Assembly: GCA_021821585.1 (NCBI GenBank)
Contig: JAKACF010000050.1
Span: 1 to 13,015 of the forward strand
DNA length: 13,015 bases
Origin: Actinomycetes bacterium
Lineage (GTDB): Bacteria > Actinomycetota > Acidimicrobiia > Acidimicrobiales > Bog-793
Direction of reading: 5' to 3'
The notes under the pieces are model-generated. The model did not search any database. It was not told the DNA's origin and saw nothing but the letters and a program-made list of their open reading frames with translations. Position 1 is the stretch's first letter. Each line of letters starts with the position of its first letter. A program made the position numbers and the translations under genes. Shown in pieces: positions 1 to 7,725 of the stretch.

Positions 1-1710
1 CCCCTCGGCGTCGAGCAGGGTGACCTGGACGGTCGCCTGTGCGGTCCCGTTGGCGAGCACCGTGGCGGACTGGCCGAAGTCGACGCTCACCGAGCTCGTC
101 GCGGCCGAGGTCGGCCCGGGGAGGAATTCGACGACGGGGATGTTGACGTTGTCGCCGGAGTAGAGGGTCGGCATGGTGAAGCCGTCGGTGAGGTCGGTGA
201 TCTGGAAGGCGACGACCTGGGCGTGGGTGTCGGTGATGGTGAAGGTCGTCGTCCCGCTCCCGTCCGTGCAGCTGACGCCGGGTATCTGCGACGACGGCCC
301 CTGGTCGCACAGGGAGCCGGGAGCGGGCGGTTCCCCGGGGGTGATGACGACGCCCTTGAAGTCCTCCGAAGGCGCCGGAGGCGACGGCTGGATGGGCTGC
401 AGGTCGATGGCCTGGTTGGTGACCGCGTTGCCGAACTGGTCCTGCAGCGTGATCGTGACGGTGGCGGCCGTGCTGCCGTTCGCCGTCACCGTCGTCTCCT
501 GCTGGTTGACGTAACCGCCGCCGGTAACCGAGACCGACGAGCCGGAGCCCTGCACCGACGGCGGGCTCGGATCGGCCGCCACGATCGTGATGGCGACCGT
601 CTTCAGCGTCGTCGACGGAGGCGGCGGTACGTAGAGGAACATCCCCGCGCTCGTGTCCTGGGCGAAGAAGAGGTCCGGTGTCGTGCTCGCAGTGGTGCCG
701 TAGGCGTAGTACTGGGCCTCGCCGTTGGAGCCGGTCAGCGGCTCGCCGGTCCCTCCGGAGGTGGCGCCGATCGGCGAGGTCTCGGCTCCCTGGCCGCTCT
801 CGACGCCGATGTAGACCGACTGGCCGGCGACGGGGTTGTAGAAGGCGTCGTAGATGGTGGCCGTGAGGACGGCGCCGTCCGAGGGGACGTTCGTCGCCGT
901 CAGGTAGGGGCTCTCCGGCGTGAGCGACGACGACAGCTGAGAGGTGTAGGGGTCCGGTGTGGTGTTGGCGAAGCTGACCGAGTTGGACGCCGGGGCGGGC
1001 ACCTGGGTGCTCCCTTGGACGCCTACCGTGTACTGGACGCCGTTGTAGGTCCCCTCGGTCGGGTTGACGACGTTCGCCACGTACACGGTCACGTTCGCGC
1101 TCGAGGTGCCGGCGGGGAAGCTGAACGGGATGGCGACCTGGTTCGGTGCGGTCGCACTCTGGGTGACGTAGCCGGGGAGAATGGTGTACGTGGTAGTTCC
1201 GACCACGATCGAGACGGCGTAGTAGTAGGTCGTGTAGACCTGGCCCGACGGCACGGTGCAGCCGTAGAGCGCCGCCGCCCCCGCGTTCACCTGCGAGGCG
1301 GAGGGAAAGACCGTTCCCCACGGAGCGTTGAGGGGCACACCGCTCGGTCGCGGGGGGTTCGGCGCGCTGAGATCGACGGTCCCGCTGTTGACCGAGGCGG
1401 GCAGGGAGAAGGTGATCTTCAGCATGCCCTGGTCGTTGCCGATATCGGTCTGCAGCCCGTTGTCGACGGAGCTGTTCTTCGACGGGAACGAGTAATACCC
1501 CGCCGAATTCCCCTTGACGGCCGTCCCGCACTGCGTGTAGCTGCTGAGCAGGCTCTGGTCCTGGCCTGGTGACATCACCGACACGTTGACGTTCGAAGCC
1601 TGGCTCGTCGCCCCTGCGGGGGAGGCGCCGGCCGCGACGCCCGCCCCGGTGGCGGTGATCCCGGCAAGCGTGGCCCCGAGCAGCCGGCCGAGGCGGCGGA
1701 AGCGCCTCAT
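1..1710 (-). CDS. Secreted Ig-like (Big_1/invasin-type) surface protein, C-terminus beyond the left edge
   Basis: Translating the minus strand from the ATG at 1710-1708 gives 570 open codons that reach base 1 with no stop, so this is the N-terminal part of a longer protein. Residues 1-34 form a signal peptide: an Arg-rich start (MRRFRRLGRLL), an Ala/Gly/Thr-rich core and a likely cut after SPAGA. Residues 35-250 are a secreted region I do not recognise, with C61 and C151. From about 260 there are Ig-like modules of the Big_1 type: about 260-350 (ATIYDAFYNPVAGQSVYIGV), about 385-520 (NGSTAATVTITLQDQFGNAV), and a third starting near 538 (NGTAQATVQVTLLDAEG) that the window cuts. C468 and C481 could form a disulfide in the second. 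Big_1 domains build rod-like stalks of adhesins and invasins. The start overlaps the stop of the upstream giant gene (ATGA, 1707-1710) and has only a weak GAAGG site, so translation is probably coupled. An adhesin or matrix role is inferred. The C-terminal anchor cannot be seen. Confidence 0.88.
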   Translation of the reverse strand, partial: MRRFRRLGRLLGATLAGITATGAGVAAGASPAGATSQASNVNVSVMSPGQDQSLLSSYTQCGTAVKGNSAGYYSFPSKNSSVDNGLQTDIGNDQGMLKITFSLPASVNSGTVDLSAPNPPRPSGVPLNAPWGTVFPSASQVNAGAAALYGCTVPSGQVYTTYYYAVSIVVGTTTYTILPGYVTQSATAPNQVAIPFSFPAGTSSANVTVYVANVVNPTEGTYNGVQYTVGVQGSTQVPAPASNSVSFANTTPDPYTSQLSSSLTPESPYLTATNVPSDGAVLTATIYDAFYNPVAGQSVYIGVESGQGAETSPIGATSGGTGEPLTGSNGEAQYYAYGTTASTTPDLFFAQDTSAGMFLYVPPPPSTTLKTVAITIVAADPSPPSVQGSGSSVSVTGGGYVNQQETTVTANGSTAATVTITLQDQFGNAVTNQAIDLQPIQPSPPAPSEDFKGVVITPGEPPAPGSLCDQGPSSQIPGVSCTDGSGTTTFTITDTHAQVVAFQITDLTDGFTMPTLYSGDNVNIPVVEFLPGPTSAATSSVSVDFGQSATVLANGTAQATVQVTLLDAEG

Positions 1711-4700
1711 GACTGGCAGAAGCCTTCGATCGAGACGCTCACGCCGACCTTGCCGAAGCGGTTGGAGATGTCGACGACTCCTCCCCTGCCGACGGCGACC
1801 ACCACGAGGTTGGAGCGGGCGGTTCCTCGCCGCCAGCTGAGGTCGGGGGCGAGCGGTCGCAGACCGCCGGCCGGGAAGAGGGCCAGCGAGGAGTTCGCCG
1901 TGGCCGAGAAGGTGGAGACGTCGAGCACCACGGCCCGTGCGTCAGCCGGGATGCCCTCGACGCCGGCCACCTTGAGGCCGGCCGTCTGCCCCGGACCGAG
2001 ATGCAGGGAGGCGCTGGTCGAGGAGCCGGCGAGCATCACCGGCACGAGCGGCGTGTTGACGGTCCCCTGCAGCTTGTCCGCCGTCGTCGTGATGTAGCCG
2101 ACGACGTCGATCGTGAAGTCGGCCGAGCCCTCGTGGTTGTAGATCTCGACCGATCCCTTGCGCCCGAGCTTGGCGACGACAAGGTTCGTCATCGACGTCC
2201 CCTTCGCCCAGTTGAGGTTGCTGGCGAGGACCCGCCTCGCCCCCGTCGGGTAGACCTCGAACCAGGAGTTGGCGGTCGTCTTCGTCGCCGTCAGGTTGAA
2301 CACGACGGCCGCCACGCCAGAGCTCGGGACCCCGCCGCGCCCGGTGAGGGTGACCGCGCGGGAGGCTCCCTTGCGCACCGGGCCTCCGCCGCCCGTGGCG
2401 GCGGAGTTCACGACCTGCCTCGGCCGCAGCGTGACGAGTCGTCCGCCGGCGCCGGAGCCTGCTGTGTAGTAACCCTCAAGGTCGACCACGACCTCGACCG
2501 AGCCGGAGGCGTTGGCGATCGAGATGCTCCCGCCCGCCCCGAGTGGCACCTCGGCGAGGTGCGCCACCGTCTCGCCCTTGGCCGCCGACATGGTGGCCGC
2601 GGCGGGCCGGGGGTCGCCGGTCGGGAAGGCCGTCAACGAGGTGTGGGCGGTCGGCTTGGTCACCGTGAGGTTCACCTCGACCGCCGTCGCGCCCGTCGGC
2701 ACGCCGTCGCGGCCGGCCAGGGCGAGCGAGCGGGTGACCCCGGCCCCGAAGGGGCCGCCCTCCCCCGGACGCCGCGTGTCGAGCACCCGGAGCGGCGCCA
2801 GCGGGTGGTACTGCGACGCCGGTGCGACGTAGCTGAATTGCGGCGCCGAGCTGGCCGAGCTCGTTCCGCTCGGCGTGGTGACGGTCACCGGAACCGGTCC
2901 GGAGTAGAGCACGGCCGGGGTCTTCACCGTGAGCGAGGTTCCCGACGCGCTGACCGAGAGGTCGGTGCCCGCCACGCCGCCGAAGTGCACCGAGGTCGCA
3001 CCTGTCAGATCGGAGCCCGAGACCGTGACGAGCGTTCCGCCGGTCGTCGGGCCGGTCGCCGGCGTCACCGCCGAGACCGCCGGAGGTGGCGGGGGCGACC
3101 CGGTCGACGACTTCAGATAGGTGAAGACGTCGTTCGTGGAGACCGGAGAGGTGGCGCCGCCCGCAGTCACCGTGACGTCGATGCTTCCGGGATTCGCCAC
3201 GCCGGGCGAGACGGCCGTCACGGCCGTGCCGGCGGAGTTCACCGAGTAGCTGGAGGCCGGCACACCTCCGAAGTCGACGGCCGAGGCGCCGCTGAGCCCT
3301 GTTCCGCTGATGGTCACCCCGGTCCCACCGCCGACCGGCCCGCTGGCGGGTGAGACGGCGCTCACCTGGGGGCCGGTGGTCGGTGGGCTGGCCGGCAGGT
3401 AGGTGTAGGCGTCCGTCGTGGCGACCGGGCTCGTGCCGTAGGGTCCCGAGACGGTGACGCTCACCGTCCCGGCGGTGGCCGCCGGCGGGGCAGTGACGTC
3501 GATCGTGCTGCCGGTTCCCGGCTGGGTGAAGGTCGTGACCGCCGTCGCGCCGAAGAAGACCTTGGTGACCGAGGCGAGTCCCGTACCGGTCAAGGTGACC
3601 GGTGTGCCACCCGAGAGGGGCCCCGAGTCGGGCGAGACCGACGTCACCGTCGGAGTGAAGCTCGAGTCGGGAAGGTAGGTGTAGGCGTCCGCCGGCGTCA
3701 CGGTGCTCGATCCGAGCGAATTCGTCACCACCACGTCGACGGTGCCGGCGCTCGCCGTCGCGGGTGCCGTCGCGGTGATCTGCGTCTTGGCGCTGTTGAC
3801 GGAGAACTGAGCCGGGGCCGTCCCGAAGGTCACGGCCGAGGCTGCGAGCCCGGCGAAGTTGGAGCCGTCGATGATGACGGTGTTCCCTCCGCTCACGGGC
3901 CCCGTCGACGGGGTGACGCTCGTCACCACCGGCCCCGAGGAGGTGGTGCCGCTCTCGTAGGTGAAGGCGTCCGACGGGCCGACCGCGCTCGTGCCGACGG
4001 CGGTCACGACGGTGACGTCGACGGTGCCGGCGCTGGCGACGGCCGGCGAGACGGCCGTGATCGAGGTCGGCGAATTGGTGACGAACGAGACCGCCGGACT
4101 GCTGCCGAAGTCGACCGCGAGGGCGTTGCCGAGGTTCGTTCCCGTGAGGGTGACGCTCGTGAGCCCTGAGGTCGGGCCGGAGGTCGGGCTGAGCGAGGTG
4201 AGGGTGGGAACCGCCGGAGGGCTCGCCGGTGCCACGTAGGTGAACACGTCAGCGGCACTCACCTGGCTCGTGCCGCCGGGGGTGGTGACCGAGACGTCGA
4301 CGCTCTCGGCGTTCGGCGCTGCCGGGCTGACCACGGTGATCTGAGTCCCGGTGCTGTTCACCGTGAAGCTCGAGGCGGGGAGCGAGCCGAAGTCGACCGC
4401 GGTCGCGCCCGACAGGTTCGTCCCCACGATGGTGACCCCCGTTCCGCCGGCGACCGGGCCGCTCTGGGTGGAGAGCGAGGTGATGGTCGGAGCTCCCGAG
4501 GAGGGGCTCGTGGTGGGCAGGTAGGTGAAGACGTCCGCCGGCGTGATGGCGCTCGTGCCGGCCGGGTTCGTCACGGTGACGTCGACGCTCTCCGGCTTCG
4601 CCACCGCCGGGGCGAGGATCCCGCTGATCTCGGTCCCCGCCTTGTTGACCACGAAGCCGGTGATGTTCGCCGTGCCGACGTGGACCGCCGTCACGCCGAA

Positions 4701-7535
4701 GAGGTTGCTACCCGTGACGATGAGGCTCGTCGGCTGGTCGTACTGGCCCGAGGTCGGGACGACGCCGCTCACCGTCGGGAGGAGATAGGGGACGTCGACG
4801 CTCTGGGAGGCCATGGCGGATGGCCCGCCGTTGAGCGTCACGGTCTGACCGGTGAATGCCTGGGAGGTCGAGGTCCCGTCCACGTCGGTGACGGTGACGG
4901 TGGCGGTGTAGCTGCCCCCCTCCGCGTAGACGTGGGACGTGGTGGGCGTGGTCGTGACGACCGGCGAGCTGCCGTCGCCGAAGTCCCAGGTGTAGCTCGC
5001 CGGTCCCGAGGACGGGAACGTCGTCTGGGAGGCGTTGAACGTCGTCGGCTGGGTGGCCGCGCCCGGCACGACCGAGAGCGCTGCGACGGGCGCCTCGTCG
5101 GGCGTCACGGCGATGGCGTCAGGCCCACCCCCGACGGCGATCGAGGCCGGTGAAGCGGCAGCCGCGGGCACGGCGAGCTCGGACGCCACTCCCGGCGAGG
5201 TCTCGTTGGCCACGTAGACCGCGCCGCCGCTCGGGACGACCGTGATCCCTGCCGGGTGCGTGCCGGCGGGAAGGGTGGCGGTGGCTCCGCTCGAGAGCGT
5301 GATCTGGGAGAGCGTGCCGTCGGAGTAGTTCGTCACATAGGCGTAGTCGCCGGCCGGGCTGATGGCGATGGCGCTCGGGTGGTTGCCGACCGCGATCTGC
5401 GCCCCGGGGGTGGGCGGCGTCGTCGTGAGATCGATCGGTGTGACGGCGCCGGCCACGGTGGGCGAGCCGGCGTCGACGACATAGGCCGTGGCGCCGTCGG
5501 GCGTGATGGCGATGGCGACCGGGTCCGTGCCTGCCGGGATCTGCCCGCCCGGCTGGTCGTTGGCGAGGTCGATCGGGATGACGGTGTCGAACCCGTTGCC
5601 GTTGTCGGTGACGTAGGCGGTCGTGCCGTCGGGCGAGATGGCGATGCCCGTGGGGGAGCCGCCGACCGAGATGGTGTCGACGACCTGGCCCGTCGCGAGG
5701 GCGATCTTGTCGATCGTGCCGTCGCCGGAGTTGGCGACGTAGGCGTAGCTGCCGTCGGGCGAGATGGCGATGGCGTCCGGCTCGCTCCCGACCGGGATCC
5801 AGCTGCCCGCCGGAGCTGCCGTGTCCGTCGCAACGTCGACGGGCGTGACGTTGTCCGAGCCGAAGTTCACCACGTAGGCGGTCCTGCCGTTCGGCGTGAT
5901 GGCGATGGCGTCGGGATGCGTGCCGACCGGGATCGGCGCCCCGGCGTCGTTCGGGGCACCCGCCTGCAGCGGGTTCGCGAGGATCGGCGTCACCTGGTTG
6001 GTCGTCGAGTCGGCGACGTAGGCGATCGGCGGCCGGTTGGCGGTGGCCCCTGGCACCGTCACGGTCGAGCTCGCCCCGGCGGAGGGCCCGCCGTTGTTGA
6101 GGACGTACTGACCCGTGTAGATCACCTGCGTGGACGTGCCGGAGGCGTCGGTCACGCTGAGCGTGGCCGTGTAGCTCCCGGGGAGCAGATAGATGTGCTT
6201 GGTCAGCGGTGAGGTCGTGGTGATCGGCGTCGACCCGTCTCCGAAGTTCCAGGTGTAGTGCAGCCCGCCGCTCGTGAGGGAGTAGGAGGCCGACGCGTCG
6301 AAGCTCGTGTACTGGCCGGCTGGCGAGGCCGAGACGGTGAAGGAGGCGACCGGCGCCTCGTCCGGGGTGACGAGGACGATGGCCGGGTCCGGGTTCGTCA
6401 CGAGGGTCTGGGTGACGGAGTCGCTGGCGGTGCTGACGACCGAGACGCTGCCTTCGCTCGTCCCTCCGACTCCTCCGGCGGTGCTCGTCTCGTTGGCCAC
6501 GTAGACGGTGGCGCCGTCCGGCGAGATGGCGATCCCGGCGGGGTTCTGGCCGATGCCGATCGGGGAGCCGACCGTGAGCGACGCCGTCGTGACCGGCACG
6601 GCGAAGCCTGCGCCCGTGCCGCTCTGGGGATCTTCGCTCGCCCAGACCGTCGAGCCGTCGGGGCTCACTGCCACCGAGACCGGCGCGTAGTCGGTCTCGA
6701 GCGGGACGGAGGTGACCTTGTTCGTGGCGAGGTTGATGGCCGACAGGGAGCCGTCCTGGCTGTTGGCGACGAAGGCGTCGGCACCGTTCGGGCTGACGGC
6801 GATGCCCATCGGGCCGCTCGCCGCCGCCAGGCCCACCGGGATCTGTGTCCCCACCAGGCCCTTGGACAGGTCGACCGGGATGACCGAGCCGCCGGTGTAG
6901 TTGGTGATGAGCGCCTCGGTCCCGTCCGGCGTGAGGGCGATGCCGGCGGGCGAGCTGGAGCTCGGGAGCGTGATGCTGCGGGCGATCGTGCCTCGGGCGG
7001 TCCCGACGAGGCCCACCTCCCACAGCTCGGGGGCGACCGAGCCGCCGGAATTGGCGGAGGTGGCGATGACATAGGCGTCGCTCCCGTCCGGCGTGATGGC
7101 GAGCGCCTGGGGCGCGTAGCCCGAGGGGAGCGGGATCGCCGTCTCGCTCTGGGGCGGGCTCGACAGCGTGTCGACCGGCGTCAGGTTGTCGGTCGACTGG
7201 TTGAGGACATAGAGCGTGCCGCCGTCAGGAGAGACGGCCTCGGCGACGGGCTGGTCGCCGACCTGCGCCGACCCGAGGGAGGCCAACCCGGCCGTGTCGA
7301 AGGACTGCACGGTGTCGGCGCCGACGGACGTGCCGGTCACGAGCGGGGCGTAGCCGACGAAGAGATCCGGCGGGTTGGGGGCGGTGTTCGCGGCGCTGGC
7401 GAGCGCCATCTGCGGTGTCGCGGCGACGAGTCCCTGACTCACCGTCGCGAGGAGCACTCCCGCTCCAAGGACCCATGCCCGAGCGGCGCGCCGTGGTGCG
7501 CGCGACCGACCATCCGTCGACCGTCTCGCTGTCAA
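1707..7535 (-). CDS. Giant secreted multidomain protein: 2 x (YVTN propeller + PKD), 7 IPT/TIG, 3 'RVLDTR'-type repeats
   Basis: The predicted protein has 1942 residues. I use the TTG start at 7535-7533 because GAGGAG lies 6 nt upstream and a signal peptide follows at once (basic APRRAARAW, core VLGAGVLLATV, cut probably near ALASA, residue 48). Order of domains: seven YVTN-type blades (about 57-392); PKD with WNFGDGS at 429; a second seven-bladed propeller (about 503-812) with blades such as AYVANSGDGTI and AYVTNYSDGTL; PKD with WDFGDGS at 850; seven IPT/TIG Ig-like repeats starting near 918, 1015, 1109, 1202, 1294, 1389 and 1486; then three C-terminal repeats of about 115 residues, the first with RVLDTR at 1583. 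The only cysteine I see is C1940. There is no LPXTG motif or C-terminal membrane helix, so attachment, if any, may be through the C-terminal repeats. Propellers and PKD/TIG folds serve protein or glycan contacts, so a surface or matrix scaffold is inferred. No catalytic motif was seen. It is the first gene of the minus-strand operon and its stop overlaps the next start. Confidence 0.93.
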   Translation of the reverse strand: MTARRSTDGRSRAPRRAARAWVLGAGVLLATVSQGLVAATPQMALASAANTAPNPPDLFVGYAPLVTGTSVGADTVQSFDTAGLASLGSAQVGDQPVAEAVSPDGGTLYVLNQSTDNLTPVDTLSSPPQSETAIPLPSGYAPQALAITPDGSDAYVIATSANSGGSVAPELWEVGLVGTARGTIARSITLPSSSSPAGIALTPDGTEALITNYTGGSVIPVDLSKGLVGTQIPVGLAAASGPMGIAVSPNGADAFVANSQDGSLSAINLATNKVTSVPLETDYAPVSVAVSPDGSTVWASEDPQSGTGAGFAVPVTTASLTVGSPIGIGQNPAGIAISPDGATVYVANETSTAGGVGGTSEGSVSVVSTASDSVTQTLVTNPDPAIVLVTPDEAPVASFTVSASPAGQYTSFDASASYSLTSGGLHYTWNFGDGSTPITTTSPLTKHIYLLPGSYTATLSVTDASGTSTQVIYTGQYVLNNGGPSAGASSTVTVPGATANRPPIAYVADSTTNQVTPILANPLQAGAPNDAGAPIPVGTHPDAIAITPNGRTAYVVNFGSDNVTPVDVATDTAAPAGSWIPVGSEPDAIAISPDGSYAYVANSGDGTIDKIALATGQVVDTISVGGSPTGIAISPDGTTAYVTDNGNGFDTVIPIDLANDQPGGQIPAGTDPVAIAITPDGATAYVVDAGSPTVAGAVTPIDLTTTPPTPGAQIAVGNHPSAIAISPAGDYAYVTNYSDGTLSQITLSSGATATLPAGTHPAGITVVPSGGAVYVANETSPGVASELAVPAAAASPASIAVGGGPDAIAVTPDEAPVAALSVVPGAATQPTTFNASQTTFPSSGPASYTWDFGDGSSPVVTTTPTTSHVYAEGGSYTATVTVTDVDGTSTSQAFTGQTVTLNGGPSAMASQSVDVPYLLPTVSGVVPTSGQYDQPTSLIVTGSNLFGVTAVHVGTANITGFVVNKAGTEISGILAPAVAKPESVDVTVTNPAGTSAITPADVFTYLPTTSPSSGAPTITSLSTQSGPVAGGTGVTIVGTNLSGATAVDFGSLPASSFTVNSTGTQITVVSPAAPNAESVDVSVTTPGGTSQVSAADVFTYVAPASPPAVPTLTSLSPTSGPTSGLTSVTLTGTNLGNALAVDFGSSPAVSFVTNSPTSITAVSPAVASAGTVDVTVVTAVGTSAVGPSDAFTYESGTTSSGPVVTSVTPSTGPVSGGNTVIIDGSNFAGLAASAVTFGTAPAQFSVNSAKTQITATAPATASAGTVDVVVTNSLGSSTVTPADAYTYLPDSSFTPTVTSVSPDSGPLSGGTPVTLTGTGLASVTKVFFGATAVTTFTQPGTGSTIDVTAPPAATAGTVSVTVSGPYGTSPVATTDAYTYLPASPPTTGPQVSAVSPASGPVGGGTGVTISGTGLSGASAVDFGGVPASSYSVNSAGTAVTAVSPGVANPGSIDVTVTAGGATSPVSTNDVFTYLKSSTGSPPPPPAVSAVTPATGPTTGGTLVTVSGSDLTGATSVHFGGVAGTDLSVSASGTSLTVKTPAVLYSGPVPVTVTTPSGTSSASSAPQFSYVAPASQYHPLAPLRVLDTRRPGEGGPFGAGVTRSLALAGRDGVPTGATAVEVNLTVTKPTAHTSLTAFPTGDPRPAAATMSAAKGETVAHLAEVPLGAGGSISIANASGSVEVVVDLEGYYTAGSGAGGRLVTLRPRQVVNSAATGGGGPVRKGASRAVTLTGRGGVPSSGVAAVVFNLTATKTTANSWFEVYPTGARRVLASNLNWAKGTSMTNLVVAKLGRKGSVEIYNHEGSADFTIDVVGYITTTADKLQGTVNTPLVPVMLAGSSTSASLHLGPGQTAGLKVAGVEGIPADARAVVLDVSTFSATANSSLALFPAGGLRPLAPDLSWRRGTARSNLVVVAVGRGGVVDISNRFGKVGVSVSIEGFCQS
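1710..2807 (-). repeat. Three 'RVLDTR'-type C-terminal repeats (inside the giant secreted protein)
   Basis: Residues about 1577-1942. Each repeat carries a GVP...A.AVxxNLT/LDVS block, a short strand ending FPTG, YPTG or FPAG, an N-L or H-L block before an LGxGG or VGRGG turn, and a closing VVDLEGYY, IDVVGYI or VSIEGFC. Only the first keeps RVLDTR (1583-1588). The second has RPRQVVNSA, and the third is further diverged. Such repeats are common at the ends of secreted actinobacterial proteins. I know of no proven ligand, so surface binding is inferred. Confidence 0.72.
2817..4784 (-). repeat. Array of seven IPT/TIG Ig-like repeats (inside the giant secreted protein)
   Basis: Residues about 918-1573. 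Seven repeats of 92-97 residues share the pattern (V/T)xSVxPxSGPxxGGTxVTxxGTxL, then AVDFG, then VDVTV(T)xxGTS, ending FTY or YTYLP. Linkers are short and rich in Pro, Ser and Gly. IPT/TIG is an Ig-like fold used as a spacer or contact module in extracellular proteins. The sequence suggests an extended stalk between the N-terminal propellers and the C-terminal repeats. Confidence 0.85.
4788..6038 (-). repeat. Propeller + PKD module, copy 2 (inside the giant secreted protein)
   Basis: Residues about 500-916. Seven blades (for example TAYVVNFGSDNV, TAYVTDNGNGFD, VYVANETSPGV), the junction VTPDEAPVA at 810, a PKD core WDFGDGS at 850 and NGGPSAM near 903. The offset to copy 1 is 421 residues at all three landmarks, so the PKD part has no net insertion or deletion, while the propeller part differs by roughly 20 residues. 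This points to duplication of a whole module rather than of single blades. Confidence 0.8.
6051..7367 (-). repeat. Propeller + PKD module, copy 1 (inside the giant secreted protein)
   Basis: Residues about 57-495. Seven YVTN-like blades, among them TLYVLNQSTDNL, AFVANSQDGSL and VYVANETSTAGG, lead into a PKD domain through the junction VTPDEAPVA (389-397). The PKD core is WNFGDGS at 429, and the unit closes with NGGPSAG near 482. The same three landmarks recur 421 residues later in copy 2. Blade boundaries are estimated by eye. Confidence 0.8.
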
Positions 7536-7541
7536 CCTCGT

Positions 7542-7547
7542 CTCCTC
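7542..7547 (-). promoter_or_regulatory. Shine-Dalgarno site that fixes the TTG start of the giant protein
   Basis: On the minus strand GAGGAG is followed by 6 nt (acgagg) and then TTG. No in-frame ATG or GTG with a comparable site lies between it and the signal peptide, so TTG is the preferred start. Confidence 0.7.
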
Positions 7548-7615
7548 GCCCGCTGTGTCGTCGACCGCGAGGTACGGCCGAGCGACAGACCCAACCCCCT
7601 GGAACTGTCGGCCGG

Positions 7616-7644
7616 AATGTAGCCAGTGCAGGCGTCGAACGCAA
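7616..7644 (-). promoter_or_regulatory. Candidate sigma70-type promoter of the secreted-protein operon
   Basis: On the minus strand TTGCGT (7644-7639) and TACATT (7621-7616) are separated by exactly 17 bp. Matches to TTGACA/TATAAT are 3 of 6 and 4 of 6. Transcription would start near 7609, leaving a leader of about 75 nt before the TTG start at 7535. The element is moderate in strength by eye. Two tandem repeats end 6 bp upstream of the -35, which suggests an activator-dependent promoter. Confidence 0.45.
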
Positions 7645-7650
7645 TGACCG

Positions 7651-7697
7651 CTTTCCCCCGACGCTGGAGGGGGCTTTCCCCCGGACAGTGGAGGGGG
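7651..7697. repeat. Two tandem 23/24-bp repeats upstream of the operon promoter
   Basis: On the plus strand CTTTCCCCCG-ACGCTGGAGGGGG (7651-7673) is followed directly by CTTTCCCCCGG-ACAGTGGAGGGGG (7674-7697). Both begin CTTTCCCCCG and end TGGAGGGGG. Within each unit CCCCC faces GGGGG, so each is also an imperfect inverted repeat. The period is about two helical turns. The pair sits between the stop of the cNMP-domain gene (7726) and the -35 (7644) of the candidate promoter. It may be a tandem operator. A hairpin that ends the upstream transcript is the alternative, but no T-run follows. Confidence 0.65.
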
Positions 7698-7725
7698 TGT
7701 CGGAGAGGACCAGCCGGCGCTCGGC

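Noticed and set aside
223..1572. Long plus-strand open frame (449 codons) opposite the Ig-like protein gene
   Set aside because: It is antisense to a frame with a signal peptide and recognisable Big_1 modules. Its own translation is Arg/Gly/Asp-rich with no domain, a usual effect of high GC.
2001..3353. Plus-strand open frame of 450 codons
   Set aside because: It lies antisense to the TIG and C-terminal repeats of the giant protein and has an Arg/His/Gly-rich composition without any motif.
2817..6038. Regular repeats that could suggest a CRISPR or satellite array
   Set aside because: The period follows protein modules (about 42 residues for blades, 92-97 for TIG), the frame stays open, and the DNA copies are diverged with no constant repeat/variable spacer pattern.
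5119..7023. Minus-strand open frame of 634 codons in a different frame of the giant gene
   Set aside because: It is a frame-shifted reading of the propeller repeats, rich in Arg, His and Asp, with no start site or fold.
6258..7622. Plus-strand open frame of 454 codons over the signal-peptide end and promoter region
   Set aside because: It is antisense to the first propeller and runs through the intergenic region. Its composition is non-coding in type and it has no ribosome site.
7651..7697. CCCCC/GGGGG stems read as a rho-independent terminator of the cNMP-domain gene
   Set aside because: The stems are only 5 bp with 9-10 nt loops, no T-run follows on either strand, and the pair sits directly behind a -35 element. 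I prefer a binding site but cannot exclude termination.
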